NCBI GenBank assembly: GCA_016781775.1
Contig: JADDPR010000068.1
Location: forward strand, 1 to 55,870
Reading direction: 5' to 3'
Length of the DNA: 55,870 nt
Source: Rubrobacter sp.
GTDB lineage: Bacteria > Actinomycetota > Rubrobacteria > Rubrobacterales > Rubrobacteraceae
A program made the translations under genes and the position numbers. Shown here one piece after another: positions 32,911 to 41,585 of the stretch (positions are counted from its first letter, which is position 1; each line of letters starts with the position of its first letter). The notes under the pieces are model-generated. The model saw only the letters and a program-made list of their open reading frames with translations, did not search any database and was not told where the DNA came from.

Positions 32911-32935
32911 GAAACTTTATGGGCGGGGCAGCGTA
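32911..32935 (+). promoter_or_regulatory. Putative ECF-type promoter GAAAC-N16-CGTA
   Basis: gaGAAACtttatgggcggggcagCGTAtaaac ending 13 nt before the sigma-factor ATG; matches the spacing and elements of Bacillus SigW-type promoters. Confidence 0.55.
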
Positions 32936-32948
32936 TAAACTTATCGAG

Positions 32949-33572
32949 ATGGAGCACACGGCCAACATGACGGTGGGGGGTTGGCGGGAGAGGGTCAAAC
33001 GCCTCTCCGTCGGCCGCGCGCGCCTCTCGGACAACGAGCTCGTGACGCGCTCCCTGAAGGGGGACGTCCGCTCGTACGAGGAGCTCGTCAGGCGCTACGA
33101 ACGCCTGGTCGGTCGCGTCATCTACCCCTACGCCGGCCGCGACGCCGCCGTCGAGGATCTGACTCAGGAGACGTTTCTCAGGGCCTACGACCGGTTGAGC
33201 ACCTTCAATCCCGAGTACCGTTTCAAGACCTGGCTTCTCGCCATCGCCAACAACCTCGGCATCGACACGCTCAGGCGCCGCAGGGACGTGGTCGAGTTTA
33301 ACCCCGACCTGCACGGTCGGGTCACGCGGGGCCCCGAGGCCGCCGCCGCGCAGGCCGAGCTCTCCAGGAGCGTGCAAGACGCCGTGATCTCGCTGCCCGA
33401 GGCTTACAGCGTCCCGCTGGTCCTGCGCTACGCAGAGGGACTCTCCTACGCGGAGATAGCGGAGATCGTCGGGATAAGCATCCCGGCCCTCAAGAGCCGC
33501 CTCTTCCGCGCCCGCAACATGCTGGCCGGCAGCCTCGAGGACGAGAGGCCCAAGGGTAACGCGGTCCGATGA
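32949..33572 (+). CDS. ECF-subfamily RNA polymerase sigma factor
   Basis: Region 2: YEELVRRYERLVGRVIYPYAGRDAAVEDLTQETFLRAYDRLSTF; region 4: LPEAYSVPLVLRYAEGLSYAEIAEIVGISIPALKSRLFRAR. Confidence 0.95.
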   Translation: MEHTANMTVGGWRERVKRLSVGRARLSDNELVTRSLKGDVRSYEELVRRYERLVGRVIYPYAGRDAAVEDLTQETFLRAYDRLSTFNPEYRFKTWLLAIANNLGIDTLRRRRDVVEFNPDLHGRVTRGPEAAAAQAELSRSVQDAVISLPEAYSVPLVLRYAEGLSYAEIAEIVGISIPALKSRLFRARNMLAGSLEDERPKGNAVR

Positions 33573-34090
33573 ACGAGCAAGGCCCGAACCCCAGTGCCTG
33601 CGACCACGAGCTGGTCTTCGAGCTCGCCGACGGGGGGCTCGAAGGGGAGACGGCCGCCTCCCTCCGCGGCCACCTGCAACGCTGCCCCGAGTGCCGCGAG
33701 CTCTACGAACGCGAGCTCGACCTGAACGCGTACCTCTCTTCCCTTACCTTCCCGGAGCCGCGCTCCTGTTCCGTCCACAGGGGGGTGGCGATGGCGTTGC
33801 CGACGCGTTCGTTGTCCGCGCGCCTGTTGTGGGCCGCGCTCGCCCTGACGCTCCTCGGCCTCGTGTTCGTCTACCTCGAGCTCAACGGGGCGCAACCCTT
33901 GATCTTCGCGGCCGGCGTCCTCGCCGCCGGATGGGGTCTGGTCCTCGGGTCGACCGACGTGGCGCACACGCTCCTCGCCGCCGCGGGCTCGACCATACTC
34001 CTCGTACTGGCCGTGGGCGCCCTCGTGGACCTGCTTATAGCGCTCGCGTTCGTCTCCGTGCACCGGAGGCGCCGGGCGCGAGAGGCATGA
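33569..34090 (+). CDS. Zinc-finger (zf-HC2) anti-sigma factor with C-terminal TM segments
   Basis: HxxxCxxC motif GHLQRCPEC; ATGA overlap with the sigma gene; several TM segments. Confidence 0.85.
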   Translation: MNEQGPNPSACDHELVFELADGGLEGETAASLRGHLQRCPECRELYERELDLNAYLSSLTFPEPRSCSVHRGVAMALPTRSLSARLLWAALALTLLGLVFVYLELNGAQPLIFAAGVLAAGWGLVLGSTDVAHTLLAAAGSTILLVLAVGALVDLLIALAFVSVHRRRRAREA

Positions 34091-35082
34091 GGCCCGCCGG
34101 TACCGTACTGCTGCTCCCCGCGCTGCTCGTGGCGTACCTCGTCCATTCGGCGTCCCCGGCGCAGGCCCTGGCGCTCGAGAAGGAGATCTTCGGGGAGGTG
34201 GTCGTTGAGGAGGGGGAGGTCGTCGACGAGGTCTCGACGGCCTGGGGCGACGTCGTCGTGCACGGGCGCGTCACGGGGGACGTCCACTCGGGATTCGGAG
34301 ACGTGACCGCCGAGGGGCCCGTAGGGGGCGACGTCGAAGCCGGCTTCGGGGACGTCCGCGTGGACGGCCCGGTCGGCGGCGATGTGAAGGCCGGATTCGG
34401 GAGCGTGTTCCTGGAGCGCGGCGCCCGCATCGGGGGCGAGGTGGGCCTCGGGTACGGCGCGGTAAAGGAGCAGCACCCCGACGCCAGCGTGGGAGGAGAG
34501 GTGCGGACGGCCGACATGGCCGACGACGAGTCTTCCGAGTCCGGCGCTTCCCCCGGCGCCATCGCGAAGGGCGTCGCGACGCTCGGGTTCGCCGCGGCGG
34601 CGTTGCTGCTCGCCGTCGTCGCGCCCCGGCCGCTCAGGGCCTCCGCCCGGCGCCTCGAAGCGTCACCGGGCTGGGCCCTGGCCGTCGGCGTCGCCTCCGT
34701 ACCGGTGCTTATCGTCGGTTCGGTCTTGCTCGCCCTCAGCGGCGTGGGACTCCTGCTCCTCCCCCTCGTGTGGCCCGCGTACCTCGTGCTCGTGCTCTTC
34801 GGGGCGATCGTCTCCGCGTATTACCTGGGGAGCAGGGTCGTGCTCGCCACCGGACGCTACCGTGCCGGCGACACCCTGGCCGCCATCGTCGGTGCCCTGA
34901 TAATCTCGGCGCTCTCCCTGATCCCCATCCTCGGCGGCCTCCTGCTCGCCGGCCTCGTCCTGCTCGGCACCGGCGCGGCCCTCTCCGCCCTCGTCTCCCG
35001 GCGCCGTCCCCTGATATCCCCACGCCCGACCTACGCCTCTTACGAGGACTACTCCAAGGCTCACCGCGAAGAAAGCCCCTAG
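34087..35082 (+). CDS. Bactofilin-like/polymer-forming beta-repeat protein with TM C-terminus
   Basis: Signal-like N-terminus, repeats GDVHSGFGDVTAEGPVGGDVEAGFGDVRVDGPVGGDVKAGFGSVFLERGARIGGEVGLGYG, then several TM helices; ATGA overlap with the anti-sigma gene. Confidence 0.8.
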   Translation: MRPAGTVLLLPALLVAYLVHSASPAQALALEKEIFGEVVVEEGEVVDEVSTAWGDVVVHGRVTGDVHSGFGDVTAEGPVGGDVEAGFGDVRVDGPVGGDVKAGFGSVFLERGARIGGEVGLGYGAVKEQHPDASVGGEVRTADMADDESSESGASPGAIAKGVATLGFAAAALLLAVVAPRPLRASARRLEASPGWALAVGVASVPVLIVGSVLLALSGVGLLLLPLVWPAYLVLVLFGAIVSAYYLGSRVVLATGRYRAGDTLAAIVGALIISALSLIPILGGLLLAGLVLLGTGAALSALVSRRRPLISPRPTYASYEDYSKAHREESP

Positions 35083-35083
35083 G

Positions 35084-35113
35084 CGCGCCGGCCGGGCGTG
35101 CCCGACCGGCGCG
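35084..35113 (+). terminator. GC-rich hairpin after the sigma/anti-sigma module
   Basis: CGCGCCGG ... CCGGCGCG. Confidence 0.45.
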
Positions 35114-35286
35114 GTGCCCGCTGTTGCGTGGCAAATCGGGAGACCCCTATACTGCCCGTGGGTGGGTATGGCGGCCCTGCCGGCGGCAGCCGGAGTGGTG
35201 GTGATAGGGAGAGGTGGCAGGCCCGTACCCCGGGAATAAGGGAACGGACCCGTCTCTTTAGGGTCCCGTAGGGAAAGGACCTCGAT

Positions 35287-36888
35287 TTGGAGAGAGCGTG
35301 GACGTGTAGCCCGAGATTGCTGCTACCCGCGGCGATACTTACGACCCTGCTCCTGATGGCGGGTTGCGGCGGCGGTGGCGGCGGCCAGGGTAGCGGAGGA
35401 GGTGGCGGAGGCGGCGGGGCCGAGGGTAAGAACCTCGTCGTCGGCTACGATCAGGAGCCGGCGATCCTCAACAACTACGTCGTGGGCGGCGACCTCGTGG
35501 CGACCGTCGACACCACCGCCGGCATCCTCCAGGCACCCGTGGAGCCCAACCCCGACCTCGAGTTCTCCCCGGAGTTGGCCGAGGAGGTGCCGAAGGTGGT
35601 GAGCGAGGACCCGCTGGTGATCGAGTACAAGCTCAGGGAGGGCCTGAAGTGGTCCGACGGCAAGCCCCTGACGAGCGCCGACGCGAAGTTCACGTACGAG
35701 CAGATCATGAACCCCGACAACCAGATCATCACGCGCATCGGCTGGGAGAAGGTCGAGAAGTTCGAGACCCCCGACGAGCGGACGGTGAGGCTCAGCTTCT
35801 CCGAACCCTACGCGCCCTGGCGCGACATGCTGGTCGACGAGATCCTGCCGAAGCACGTCTACGAGGGGAAGGACTTCAACAAGGACCTGAACAACGAGGT
35901 CGTGGGGAGCGGGCCTTTCCAGCTCAAGGAGTGGAAGAAGGGCGAGAGCCTGACGTGGGAGCGTAACCCGAACTACTGGGGGAAGAAGCCCGCGCTCGAC
36001 ACCGTGACGTTCCGCTTTATTCCCGATACCAACTCGCTGACGGCGGCGTTGCAGTCCGGCGAGGTTGGCTTCATCACGCCGCCTCCCGATCTCGGCCTGA
36101 TCGAGAAGCTCGAAGGCATAGATGGTGTCAAGGTCGACACGAAGTTCGGCACCGAGTGGGAGCACATCGCCTTCAACACCGAGAAGGTGGACAACCTCAA
36201 GCTGAGGCAGGCCATCGCCTACGGCATCGACCGCAAGCAGATTATCGACGAGATCCTGCCGGGCCAGGCCCGCGAGTTGAACAGCGTCGTGGTCCCCGAG
36301 CAGGAGGAGTACTACACCCCGGCCTGGGAGGGCTACCAGTTCGACCAGGATAGGGCTCGCCAGCTTGTCGAGGAGGCGAAGGCCGAGGGCGCGCAGACCA
36401 CGATCGAGTTCTCCACGACCTCCGGCAACAAGCTGCGCGAGACGCTCCAGCAGATCGTCCAGAAGCAGCTCGGAGAGATCGGCATGACCGTCGAGATCAA
36501 CAACTCCGCCCCCGAGGTCTTCTTCGGCGAGCGCACGCCGGCCGGCGACTTCGAGATGGGCGACTGGGCGTGGTCGGCGAGCCCCGACCCCGAGCTCGCA
36601 ACGCTCTTCAGCGCGAACTCATTCCCGCCGGACGGCCAGAACTACTACCGCTACAAGAACGACGAGGTCACGAGGCTGCTCGAGCAGTCCGAGGAGACGG
36701 TCGACGTCACCGAGAGGGCGGAGCTCGTCAAGCAAGCTTCGCAGATCATGGCCGAAGATCTGCCGCTGATACCGCTCTACCAGCGTCCGAACATCTACGC
36801 CTTCTCCGAGAATCTCAAGGGCCCGCAGAACAACCCGACCGAGGCCGGGCCCTTCTGGAACGTGGAGGAGTGGTCGATAGGACAGTAG
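35287..36888 (+). CDS. Peptide/oligopeptide ABC transporter substrate-binding lipoprotein (family 5), copy 1
   Basis: Lipobox LLMAGCGG, Gly-rich linker, SBP_bac_5 features (LVIEYKLREGLKWSDGKPLTSADAKFTYE; LRQAIAYGIDRKQII). Confidence 0.93.
   Translation: MERAWTCSPRLLLPAAILTTLLLMAGCGGGGGGQGSGGGGGGGGAEGKNLVVGYDQEPAILNNYVVGGDLVATVDTTAGILQAPVEPNPDLEFSPELAEEVPKVVSEDPLVIEYKLREGLKWSDGKPLTSADAKFTYEQIMNPDNQIITRIGWEKVEKFETPDERTVRLSFSEPYAPWRDMLVDEILPKHVYEGKDFNKDLNNEVVGSGPFQLKEWKKGESLTWERNPNYWGKKPALDTVTFRFIPDTNSLTAALQSGEVGFITPPPDLGLIEKLEGIDGVKVDTKFGTEWEHIAFNTEKVDNLKLRQAIAYGIDRKQIIDEILPGQARELNSVVVPEQEEYYTPAWEGYQFDQDRARQLVEEAKAEGAQTTIEFSTTSGNKLRETLQQIVQKQLGEIGMTVEINNSAPEVFFGERTPAGDFEMGDWAWSASPDPELATLFSANSFPPDGQNYYRYKNDEVTRLLEQSEETVDVTERAELVKQASQIMAEDLPLIPLYQRPNIYAFSENLKGPQNNPTEAGPFWNVEEWSIGQ
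35590..35900 (+). repeat. 311-bp perfect direct repeat, copy A
   Basis: Identical by inspection to 37257-37567 (offset 1667), from ccgaaggtggtgagcg to aacaacgaggt. Confidence 0.9.
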
Positions 36889-36901
36889 GCGAGACGATTA
36901 T

Positions 36902-36939
36902 GCGAGGCGGGGGGCGCGTGCCCCCCGCCTCGCGTTCTT
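36902..36939 (+). terminator. Strong hairpin between the two substrate-binding-protein genes
   Basis: GCGAGGCGGGGGGC-gcgt-GCCCCCCGCCTCGC (14-bp perfect stem) followed by gttcttt. Confidence 0.8.
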
Positions 36940-36968
36940 TAGGATACAGCAGAAAGGACGCCCGGTAG

Positions 36969-38555
36969 ATGAAGAGAAAGATGCGTGGTTCACGGCTGAT
37001 CCTGGCGATCGCCGTCGTCCTACTGGCCGCGGCGGGCTGCGGTGGGGGCGGCGGTGGCGGGCAGGGTAGCGGAGGCGGCGGGCAGGGGGGCGGCAACAAC
37101 CTCGTGGTCGGTTACCAGGAGGAGCCGAAGATCCTCAACGGGTACATCGTCGGCGGCGACCTTCTGGCGACCGCGGACATGATCTCGGGGATACTGGAGT
37201 CTCCGCTTCAGATTCAGCCAGACCTCTCCTACGCCCCCGAGCTCACCGACGGGGACCCGAAGGTGGTGAGCGAGGACCCGCTGGTGATCGAGTACAAGCT
37301 CAGGGAGGGCCTGAAGTGGTCCGACGGCAAGCCCCTGACGAGCGCCGACGCGAAGTTCACGTACGAGCAGATCATGAACCCCGACAACCAGATCATCACG
37401 CGCATCGGCTGGGAGAAGGTCGAGAAGTTCGAGACCCCCGACGAGCGGACGGTGAGGCTCAGCTTCTCCGAACCCTACGCGCCCTGGCGCGACATGCTGG
37501 TCGACGAGATCCTGCCGAAGCACGTCTACGAGGGGAAGGACTTCAACAAGGACCTGAACAACGAGGTGATCGGCAGCGGTCCGTTCAAGCTGAGGGAGTG
37601 GAGGAAGGGCGAGAGCTTCGTCGTCGAGAGGAACGAGAACTACTGGGGCGAGAAGGCGCCGCTCGATTCCGTGACGTTCCGCTTCATCCCGGACTCGAAC
37701 TCGCTTATAACCGCGCTCACCTCCGGCGAGGTGGACTTTATCAACCCGCCGCCGGACATAGGTCTCCAGGAGCGCCTCGAAGGGATAGAGGGGGCGAAGG
37801 TCCTGAGCGAGGTCGGGACGCAGTGGGAGCACCTGGCGTTCAACACCGAGAAGGTGAACAACCTCAAGCTCAGGCAGGCCATCGCCTACGGCATCGACCG
37901 CGAGCAGATCGTGAACGAGGTCCTCAAGGGGCAGGTGGAGCCGCTGCAGAGCGTGCTGATGCCCGAGCAGGGCAAGTACTACGCCCCGGCCTGGGAGGAG
38001 TACACCTTCGATCAGGGGAAGGCGAGGCAGCTCGTCGAGGAGGCGAAGGCCGAGGGGGCCGCGACGAAGATCGTCTACACGACGACCACGGGCGATAAGC
38101 TCCGGGAGACCTTGCAGCAGGTCGTGCAGAAGCAGCTGGGGGACATCGGGTTGGAGGTCGAGATCCGCAACGCCTCCGCCGAGACCTTTTATGGCGAGTG
38201 GACGCCCGCCGGAGACTACGAGCTCGGCGAGTGGAACTGGTTCACGAGCCCCGATCCGCAGGTGACGACACTCTTCTCGGCGAACCAGATCCCGCCGAAG
38301 GGCCAGAACTACTACCGCTACGGGAACGAAGAGGTCGCCGAGCTTCTGGAGCGCTCGGACGTCACCGCGAACGAGGAGGAGCGGGCCGAGCTCCTGACGC
38401 GGGCGCAGGAGATTATGGCCGAGGACGTGCCGCTCATTCCCCTCTACCAGGTACCTTACGTCTACGCCCACGACGAGGCGATCTCCGGCCCGGAGGTCAA
38501 CCCGACGCTCGCCGGGGCGTTTTGGAACATCGGGAAGTGGTCGCTCCAGCGCTAG
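36969..38555 (+). CDS. Peptide/oligopeptide ABC transporter substrate-binding lipoprotein (family 5), copy 2
   Basis: Lipobox LLAAAGCGG, Gly-rich linker, same SBP_bac_5 motifs as copy 1. Confidence 0.93.
   Translation: MKRKMRGSRLILAIAVVLLAAAGCGGGGGGGQGSGGGGQGGGNNLVVGYQEEPKILNGYIVGGDLLATADMISGILESPLQIQPDLSYAPELTDGDPKVVSEDPLVIEYKLREGLKWSDGKPLTSADAKFTYEQIMNPDNQIITRIGWEKVEKFETPDERTVRLSFSEPYAPWRDMLVDEILPKHVYEGKDFNKDLNNEVIGSGPFKLREWRKGESFVVERNENYWGEKAPLDSVTFRFIPDSNSLITALTSGEVDFINPPPDIGLQERLEGIEGAKVLSEVGTQWEHLAFNTEKVNNLKLRQAIAYGIDREQIVNEVLKGQVEPLQSVLMPEQGKYYAPAWEEYTFDQGKARQLVEEAKAEGAATKIVYTTTTGDKLRETLQQVVQKQLGDIGLEVEIRNASAETFYGEWTPAGDYELGEWNWFTSPDPQVTTLFSANQIPPKGQNYYRYGNEEVAELLERSDVTANEEERAELLTRAQEIMAEDVPLIPLYQVPYVYAHDEAISGPEVNPTLAGAFWNIGKWSLQR
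37257..37567 (+). repeat. 311-bp perfect direct repeat, copy B
   Basis: See 35590-35900. Confidence 0.9.
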
Positions 38556-38568
38556 CGGTCCAACGATC

Positions 38569-38598
38569 GGGGCCGGGCGCGGAAGAGCGCCCGGCCCC
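38569..38598 (+). terminator. Hairpin between second SBP gene and permease genes
   Basis: GGGGCCGGGCGC-ggaaga-GCGCCCGGCCCC (12-bp perfect stem), no strong U tract. Confidence 0.6.
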
Positions 38599-38682
38599 CC
38601 TGAGGGGATGGCTTGCGGAGAGGAGATGGCTTGGGTTTAATGAGGGCGGGATGCGGGTGAGGCGTCGGGAGGTGGTTGGGGC

Positions 38683-39651
38683 GTGATCTCTTACGTGATA
38701 CGCAAGGTCCTCTTCAGCCTCGTCGTGCTCGTGTTCGCGAGCATCTTTATCTTCGGGCTCGTGAGTCTCGCGGGCGATCCGCTGGTTGAGCTCAAGCAGA
38801 ACCCGCGCATCCGGGCCGAGGACATACAGCGCATAAGCGCCATCTACGGGCTCGACCGCTCCTACCCCGAGCAGTACCTGTTCTGGATCAAGGGCGTGTT
38901 GCAGGGGGACCTCGGGACCAGCTTCAAGCAGAACGCGCCCGTCAACGAGATCATCGGTCAGAGGATCTTCCCGACCGTGCTCCTCATGGGCACCTCCATC
39001 CTCATCACGATGATCTTCGCCATCCCGTTCGGCATCTACTCGGCCATAAGGAAGTACAGTTGGCTCGACAACCTGGGGACGTTCTTCGCCTTCCTCGGGT
39101 TCAGCATGCCGATCTTCTGGCTCGCCCTGATCCTGCAGCTCGTCTTCGGGGTGTACCTGACGGAGTGGGCGGGGACGAGGGTCTTCTACACCTCCGGGAT
39201 CAGCGACACCAACTCGGGCGGTGGTCTCGTGGACCTGATAAAACACCTGACCCTGCCCGCCCTCTCGCTCGCGATCATCCAGAGCGCGGTCTACAGCCGC
39301 TTCCAGCGCAGCGCGATGCTGGACGTGCTCTCCTCGGACTACCTGAGGACCGCGCGGGCCAAGGGGCTCTCGCGCAGGACGGTCTACCTCAAACACGCCC
39401 TGAGGAACGCGCTCATCCCCACCGTGACCCTGCTCGCGCTGTACATGGGCACGATCCTCGGCGGGGCGATCATCACGGAGACCGTGTTCGCGTGGCCGGG
39501 CCTCGGGTTTCTTTTCGCCGACGCCCTCTTCAAGGGGGACTTCAACGTGGCGCGCGGGATCCTGCTGCTCATCGCGGTGCTCGTGGTGTTCTTCAACCTC
39601 GTCGCCGACCTGGTCTACGCCTTTGTGGACCCGAGGATCAGCTACGACTAG
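38683..39651 (+). CDS. Peptide ABC transporter permease (DppB/OppB-like)
   Basis: BPD_transp signature YLRTARAKGLSRRTVYLKHALRNALIPTVT; GTG start. Confidence 0.93.
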   Translation: MISYVIRKVLFSLVVLVFASIFIFGLVSLAGDPLVELKQNPRIRAEDIQRISAIYGLDRSYPEQYLFWIKGVLQGDLGTSFKQNAPVNEIIGQRIFPTVLLMGTSILITMIFAIPFGIYSAIRKYSWLDNLGTFFAFLGFSMPIFWLALILQLVFGVYLTEWAGTRVFYTSGISDTNSGGGLVDLIKHLTLPALSLAIIQSAVYSRFQRSAMLDVLSSDYLRTARAKGLSRRTVYLKHALRNALIPTVTLLALYMGTILGGAIITETVFAWPGLGFLFADALFKGDFNVARGILLLIAVLVVFFNLVADLVYAFVDPRISYD

Positions 39652-39663
39652 CAAGGGGACGTA

Positions 39664-40596
39664 ATGACGGAGAGGGAGATCGCGGCAGGGGGGACGCAGG
39701 CCGGGTTGGAGCCGTCGCCGGCGGCATTGGGCGACGAGCACGGCAAGGTCGAGGGGCGGACGCAGCGCGAGATCATCTGGCGCCGCTTCAAACGCCACAA
39801 GCTCGCCATGGTAGGCGGGGTGGTCCTCCTCCTGCTCTTTCTGGCCGCGCTCGCGGCGCCCGCGCTGGCCCCCTACGAGTACGACGAGATCGACTACACC
39901 GCGATAAACCAGGGGCCAAACGCCAGCCACCCGATGGGCGCCGACAACCTGGGCCGCGACGAGCTTACCCGCGTCCTCTACGGAGGGCGGGTCTCGCTTC
40001 TGGTGGGCTTGAGCGTCGGGGTGTTCTCGACCCTGCTCGGCGCGGTCGTCGGCATCGTCGCCGGCTACTATGGGCGCTTCGTGGACGTGGGGGCGATGGG
40101 CTTTGTGGACTTTATGCTCACCCTACCCTTCCTGCCGGTGCTGCTGGTGTTGGGCAAGATCTACCAGTTCACCGCGATCACGATAGCCGCCGCCGTGGCG
40201 CTGCTGGTGTGGATGCCGATCGCGCGCCTGGTGCGTGGGCAGGTCTTGAGCGTGCGCAACCAGGAGTACGTGCAGGCGGCCCACGCCATCGGGGTCTCGG
40301 GGCCGAGGACGATGCTGCGGCACATCTTCCCGAACGTCGTCGGCGTCATGGTAGTGCAGGCCACGCTCATAACCGGCGAGGCGATCCTGATCGAGAGCGC
40401 CCTCTCCTTCCTGGGCCTCGGCATCCAGCCGCCGACCCCTTCGTGGGGGAACATGCTGGAGGACGCCCGCACCACGATGACGACCCAGTGGTGGCTCACC
40501 TACTTCCCGGGCCTCATGATCGTCGTGACCGTCCTCTGCGTGAACTTCCTCGGCGACGGCCTGCGCGACGCCCTGGACCCGAAGGCCGTGGAGTAG
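39664..40596 (+). CDS. Peptide ABC transporter permease (DppC/OppC-like)
   Basis: HPMGADNLGRDELTRVLYGGRVSLLVG and YVQAAHAIGVSGPRTMLRHIFPNVVG. Confidence 0.94.
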   Translation: MTEREIAAGGTQAGLEPSPAALGDEHGKVEGRTQREIIWRRFKRHKLAMVGGVVLLLLFLAALAAPALAPYEYDEIDYTAINQGPNASHPMGADNLGRDELTRVLYGGRVSLLVGLSVGVFSTLLGAVVGIVAGYYGRFVDVGAMGFVDFMLTLPFLPVLLVLGKIYQFTAITIAAAVALLVWMPIARLVRGQVLSVRNQEYVQAAHAIGVSGPRTMLRHIFPNVVGVMVVQATLITGEAILIESALSFLGLGIQPPTPSWGNMLEDARTTMTTQWWLTYFPGLMIVVTVLCVNFLGDGLRDALDPKAVE

Positions 40597-41486
40597 TGGG
40601 GCCGAACGCGGGTGGCAGGATCGTCGCCACCTTCTCCATCGTCGCCTACGACCCCGAGACGGGCGGGTTCGGGGTCGCCGTGCAGTCGAAATTCCTCGCG
40701 GTCGGGGCGGCGGTCCCCTGGGCGAAGGCGGGGGTGGGGGCGGTCGCGACCCAGGCGCTCGCCAACCTCTCTTACGGACCGAAGGGCCTGGAGCTCATGG
40801 CCGGCGGCAAGAGCGCGAGGGAGACCGTGGAGGCCCTCACCGCCGGGGATGAGGGCAGGGCCGACCGGCAGGTCGGGGTGGTGGACGCCACGGGCGCCGC
40901 CGCGACCTATACGGGGGAGGACTGCTTCGACTGGGCCGGGGGCGTGACCGGCGATCACTACGCCGCCCAGGGGAACATCCTCGTGGGCCGGGAGACCGTG
41001 GAGGCGATGGCGAGAACGTACGAGGAGAGGACCGCCGCGGGGGGGATCTCCTTCGCGAAGCGTTTGATCGTCGCGCTCGACGCGGGGCAGGAGGCCGGCG
41101 GGGACTCGCGGGGCCGGCAGTCCGCGGCCGTGCTCGTCGTCGCGGAGGGGGGCGGCTACGGGGGCGACGAGCGGACCGTGGACCTGCGCGTCGACGACCA
41201 TCCGGACCCCATAAAGGAGCTCATGCGGCTCTACGAGTTGCACGAGCTTTACTTTGGGGAGGCGAAGCCGGAGGACGTGGTCCCGATCGAGGGGGAGGTG
41301 AGGGGAGAGGTCGTGGCCTCCCTCCGGCGCTTCGGCTACCTGGAGGCCGACGACCCGGGGGACGACGCCCTGTTCGGCGCGCTGAGAGCTTGGACGCGCA
41401 CGGAGAACTTCGAAGGGCGGGAGCAGGGGAGAGGCTACCTGGACCGCGCGGTGTTGCGGTTCATGAAGGGCAAGGCGGGGACGTAG
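40596..41486 (+). CDS. DUF1028 family protein (putative Ntn-hydrolase fold)
   Basis: ATFSIVAYDPETGGFGVAVQSKFLAVGAAVPWAKAGVGAVATQALANLSYGPKGLELM, QGNILVG, DSRGRQSAAVLVV. GTG start overlaps the upstream TAG by 1 nt (TAGTG). Confidence 0.88.
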   Translation: MGPNAGGRIVATFSIVAYDPETGGFGVAVQSKFLAVGAAVPWAKAGVGAVATQALANLSYGPKGLELMAGGKSARETVEALTAGDEGRADRQVGVVDATGAAATYTGEDCFDWAGGVTGDHYAAQGNILVGRETVEAMARTYEERTAAGGISFAKRLIVALDAGQEAGGDSRGRQSAAVLVVAEGGGYGGDERTVDLRVDDHPDPIKELMRLYELHELYFGEAKPEDVVPIEGEVRGEVVASLRRFGYLEADDPGDDALFGALRAWTRTENFEGREQGRGYLDRAVLRFMKGKAGT

Positions 41487-41585
41487 GTGGCAGGCGGTCG
41501 TTGTGCCGGAGCCCGTGGCTACTGTAGGCTGCGTGGCGAAGGGGTACGGGAGGCCCGGAATTCGAAAGCGGTGGGTAGTTAGAGT

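Noticed and set aside
35150-35286. Riboswitch in the SBP1 leader (ggaccc...gggtcc hairpin)
   Set aside because: Local hairpins are present, but no match to the ZTP, guanidine, cobalamin or TPP core motifs I know, and nothing to set it apart from ordinary GC-rich leader.
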